Shown piece by piece: positions 52,548-53,949 of a DNA stretch of 53,949 nt. Under the pieces are notes generated by a model. That model did not search any database. It had not been told where the DNA came from and saw only the letters and a program-made list of their open reading frames with translations. This DNA is from Sphingomonas sp. Its GTDB lineage: Bacteria > Pseudomonadota > Alphaproteobacteria > Sphingomonadales > Sphingomonadaceae. Within the stretch, counting starts at the first letter, position 1; the number at the start of each line of letters is the position of its first letter. The stretch covers positions 1-53,949 of the forward strand of contig NZ_JAIESM010000006.1 in NCBI RefSeq assembly GCF_019746015.1. The letters run 5' to 3'. A program made the translations under genes and the position numbers.

Positions 52548-53095
52548 TTGACGGCCCCACCCCAACCCCTCCCCTGAAGGGGAGGGGCTTGAGCGCGCGC
52601 GACGACGCCATGCGCCACGGAACCCCTCCCCTTCAGGGGAGGGGCAAGGGGTGGGGCCTTTCCGCGAATACCCTCGCCGATCTGCATGAACGCGCCCGCC
52701 ACATGCGCAACCACCCCACCGAGCCTGAAAAGCGGCTGTGGCGGAACCTGTCGAACGGTCAGCTGGGCGGCTGGAAGTTTCGCCGTCAGCAGGTGATCGG
52801 CGTCAGCATCGCCGATTTTCTTTGCCCTGCGGCCCGGCTGATCGTGGAGGTGGATGGTGACACGCACGACGCGGCGGCGGATGCGGCGCGCGACGCGGGC
52901 CTCGCCGAGGCGGGGTACCGCACGCTGCGCTTCACCAATGAAGAGGTGATGCGCAATGTCGAGGGCGTAACGGCCACGATCCTGCGGGCGTTGGGGCAGG
53001 CGGACAGGCCCCACCCCAACCCCTCCCCTGAAGGGGAGGGGCTTGAAGCGGGCGCGCGCTTGCCGGCAGGTTCGCTTGAGGGGAGGGCGGGGTGA
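52544..53095 (+). CDS. DUF559 endonuclease-like protein bracketed by repeats
   Basis: The core (about residues 45-155) is a DUF559/Vsr-like PD-(D/E)XK fold: [39 protein letters not shown] with its Asp, [11 protein letters not shown] with the Glu-x-Asp pair, and [16 protein letters not shown]. The N-terminal about 40 residues and the C-terminal about 25 residues are translated GC-palindrome repeats (for example [12 protein letters not shown]), not family sequence. The ATG overlaps the sufB stop (ATGA), so ribosomes would read through the first repeats; an internal ATG at 52703 would skip them. The activity and target are unknown; the location between sufB and sufC is a recurrent theme in sphingomonads as far as I recall. 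Confidence 0.72.
52553..52592 (+). repeat. GC palindromic repeat, copy 1 (40 bp)
   Basis: Contains CCCCTCCCCT, GA, AGGGGAGGGG as a perfect palindrome at 52566-52587. The full 40 bp are identical to the copy at 53007-53046. It is translated as the N-terminus of the DUF559 gene. Confidence 0.85.
52623..52644 (-). repeat. GC palindromic repeat, inverted copy 2
   Basis: CCCCTCCCCT, TC, AGGGGAGGGG, followed by CAAGGGGTGGGGCC, which is the reverse complement of the left flank of the other copies. It faces copy 1 across 31 bp, also inside the DUF559 frame. Confidence 0.8.
53007..53046 (+). repeat. GC palindromic repeat, copy 3 (40 bp)
   Basis: Exact direct repeat of 52553-52592; the palindrome core is at 53020-53041. 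It encodes the C-terminal residues of the DUF559 protein. Confidence 0.85.
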
Positions 53096-53514
53096 CTCCG
53101 ATTGAGGAGCGGGTCGAGAACGCGCTGGATGAGCTTGAAGGTTTGTTGGCCGAGGGAGTCGCCGCGGATGTTGCGATAGTTCAGGCTGCTAGCTTTTACG
53201 GTTTGAAAGTCGACGTGCTCCGCGTTCGAGCATCTAAGGCGCTTGGTGACTTGGAAGCGGTGCGTAACCGCTATTCAAATTTAAAAATAAAAAACGAGCG
53301 CGAGAGGCAATTGAAACGTTGTGTACAAGATTACGTTGATCAATTTTTTGATGATCATCCAAGATCCGCCTTACCGGATATTCCTATTGGTAATTGGATA
53401 AATAAACAGTTTGGGGATGATATTCGAGATCGAGATATCGCGCTGGCTGCCGCTCGGGTGCAGATAGCTTCCCACCGCAAGCGTATTCGAGGACTAAATG
53501 CTCAAAATAAATAA
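53092..53514 (+). CDS. Hypothetical protein inserted between sufB and sufC (140 aa)
   Basis: I do not recognise a family. It is a charged, helical protein (EERVENALDELEGLLAEG, LKIKNERERQLKRCVQDYVD) with no membrane segment. Base composition is clearly more AT-rich than that of sufB and sufC, especially 53270-53420 (for example TTTAAAAATAAAAAACG), and codon use differs, which points to foreign origin. The GTG start overlaps the DUF559 stop (GTGA), with GGGAGG upstream. Its last 17 nt overlap the sufC start, so sufC translation may depend on it. Confidence 0.6.
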   Translation: MTPIEERVENALDELEGLLAEGVAADVAIVQAASFYGLKVDVLRVRASKALGDLEAVRNRYSNLKIKNERERQLKRCVQDYVDQFFDDHPRSALPDIPIGNWINKQFGDDIRDRDIALAAARVQIASHRKRIRGLNAQNK

Positions 53515-53949
53515 CCTCCACGCCGAAATCGACGGCAAGCCGATCCTCAAGGGCCTTTCGCTCACCGTGAATGCGGGGGAGGTCCATGCGATCATGGGGC
53601 CGAACGGGGCGGGCAAGTCCACGCTCGGCTATGTGCTCGGCGGGCGGCCGGGTTATGAGGTGACGTCGGGCGAGGTGATGTTCCGCCCCGCGCGTCACCC
53701 CGGCCTTGAGCCGGGGTCCCGCTTCTTGGCGGCGGAAGAAGGAAGCGGGACCCCGGGTCAAGCCCGGGGTGACGGCGAGTGGGTGGACCTGCTCGAACTC
53801 GAACCCCATGAGCGCGCCGCCGCGGGCCTGTTCCTCGGCTTCCAGTACCCGGTCGAAATTCCCGGCGTCTCCAACGTGCAGTTCCTGCGCGAGAGCCTGA
53901 ACGCGCAGCGCCGCGCGCGTGATGAGGCGCCGCTGTCGGGCGCGGACTT
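53498..53949 (+). CDS. sufC: Fe-S assembly ATPase SufC, 3' cut by window; contains an in-frame repeat insertion
   Basis: The first 150 codons of SufC are visible. Walker A GPNGAGKS lies at residues 34-41 and the Q-loop FLGFQYP at about 113-118, followed by VEIPGVSN as in all SufC proteins. Between the strand GYEVTSGEVMF and LLELEPHERAAAGLF, where SufC normally has a short link, residues about 66-92 are encoded by an 80-bp palindromic repeat; the frame stays open through it. ATG 53498 has GAGGA 6 nt upstream and lies inside the end of the preceding gene. SufC powers cluster assembly on SufB and SufD. Whether this version is active is unknown; the rest of the sequence is well conserved, which argues for function. 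Confidence 0.92.
   Translation, partial: MLKINNLHAEIDGKPILKGLSLTVNAGEVHAIMGPNGAGKSTLGYVLGGRPGYEVTSGEVMFRPARHPGLEPGSRFLAAEEGSGTPGQARGDGEWVDLLELEPHERAAAGLFLGFQYPVEIPGVSNVQFLRESLNAQRRARDEAPLSGAD
53694..53773. repeat. 80-bp palindromic element inside sufC
   Basis: Left arm 53694-53725 (starts GTCACCCCGG, ends CCGCTTC) and right arm 53742-53773 pair over 32 bp with two mismatches around a 16-nt loop. The form, GTCACCCCGG...CCGGGGTGAC, is that of dispersed intergenic palindromes in alphaproteobacteria. Here it is translated in frame as part of SufC. Confidence 0.88.

Overview
The window looks like a chromosome segment from a high-GC alphaproteobacterium, most likely a sphingomonad. The basis is overall base composition, the family repertoire (M16 and S9 peptidases, an Fe-S photolyase with a DUF2256 neighbour, NDH-2, an Rrf2-sufB-sufC cluster) and GC-rich palindromic repeats of a kind familiar from that group. 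This is inference from gene content; there is no rRNA or other taxonomic marker in the window. No tRNA, rRNA or CRISPR array was recognised.

Bases 1 to about 17.86 kb are accessory DNA. Bases 1-5680 carry an integrative/conjugative-element style backbone read leftwards: ardC (antirestriction), a large ParB-like protein, two small conserved proteins and the N-terminal methyltransferase part of a strawberry-notch-like protein that runs off the left edge. Three of these genes share an unusual hairpin-forming, purine-rich leader just upstream of the start codon. Bases 5947-17858 are defence cargo. They hold a helicase-less Type ISP-like restriction-methylation protein on the plus strand and, converging on it, a five-gene leftward cluster: HTH regulator, N6-adenine methyltransferase, small PD-(D/E)XK nuclease-like protein, OLD-family ATPase/TOPRIM nuclease and UvrD-like helicase. 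The last two resemble Gabija (GajA/GajB). The first three are translationally coupled and start from a promoter that appears leaderless, abutted by a perfect 22-bp palindrome. Whether these five genes form one system is the main open question of the window.

Bases 17.86-18.45 kb are an AT-richer stretch without a supportable gene and probably mark the island edge. From 18.45 kb on the genes look like ordinary chromosome: small conserved proteins, a cold-shock protein, an Fe-S (6-4)-type photolyase, YchF, a low-GC orphan (23.2-24.9 kb), a lipoprotein phosphodiesterase, a MaoC protein, an S9 peptidase, a CDF transporter-tgt-small membrane protein-GNAT operon, an M16 protease, a SleB-type wall hydrolase, a HAD phosphatase with an EF-hand protein, NDH-2, queA, a RutE-type nitroreductase, a NifU-type scaffold, an aspartyl hydroxylase, a second M16 protease, an acyl-CoA ligase and pyrD-ggt.

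The right end is the start of a suf operon: Rrf2/IscR-type regulator, sufB, then two inserted genes, then sufC cut by the window edge. The suf region is full of repeats. A DUF559 gene sits between two identical 40-bp repeats, and an 80-bp palindrome lies in frame inside the sufC coding sequence. Tgt and QueA (queuosine tRNA modification) are both present but about 8 kb apart.
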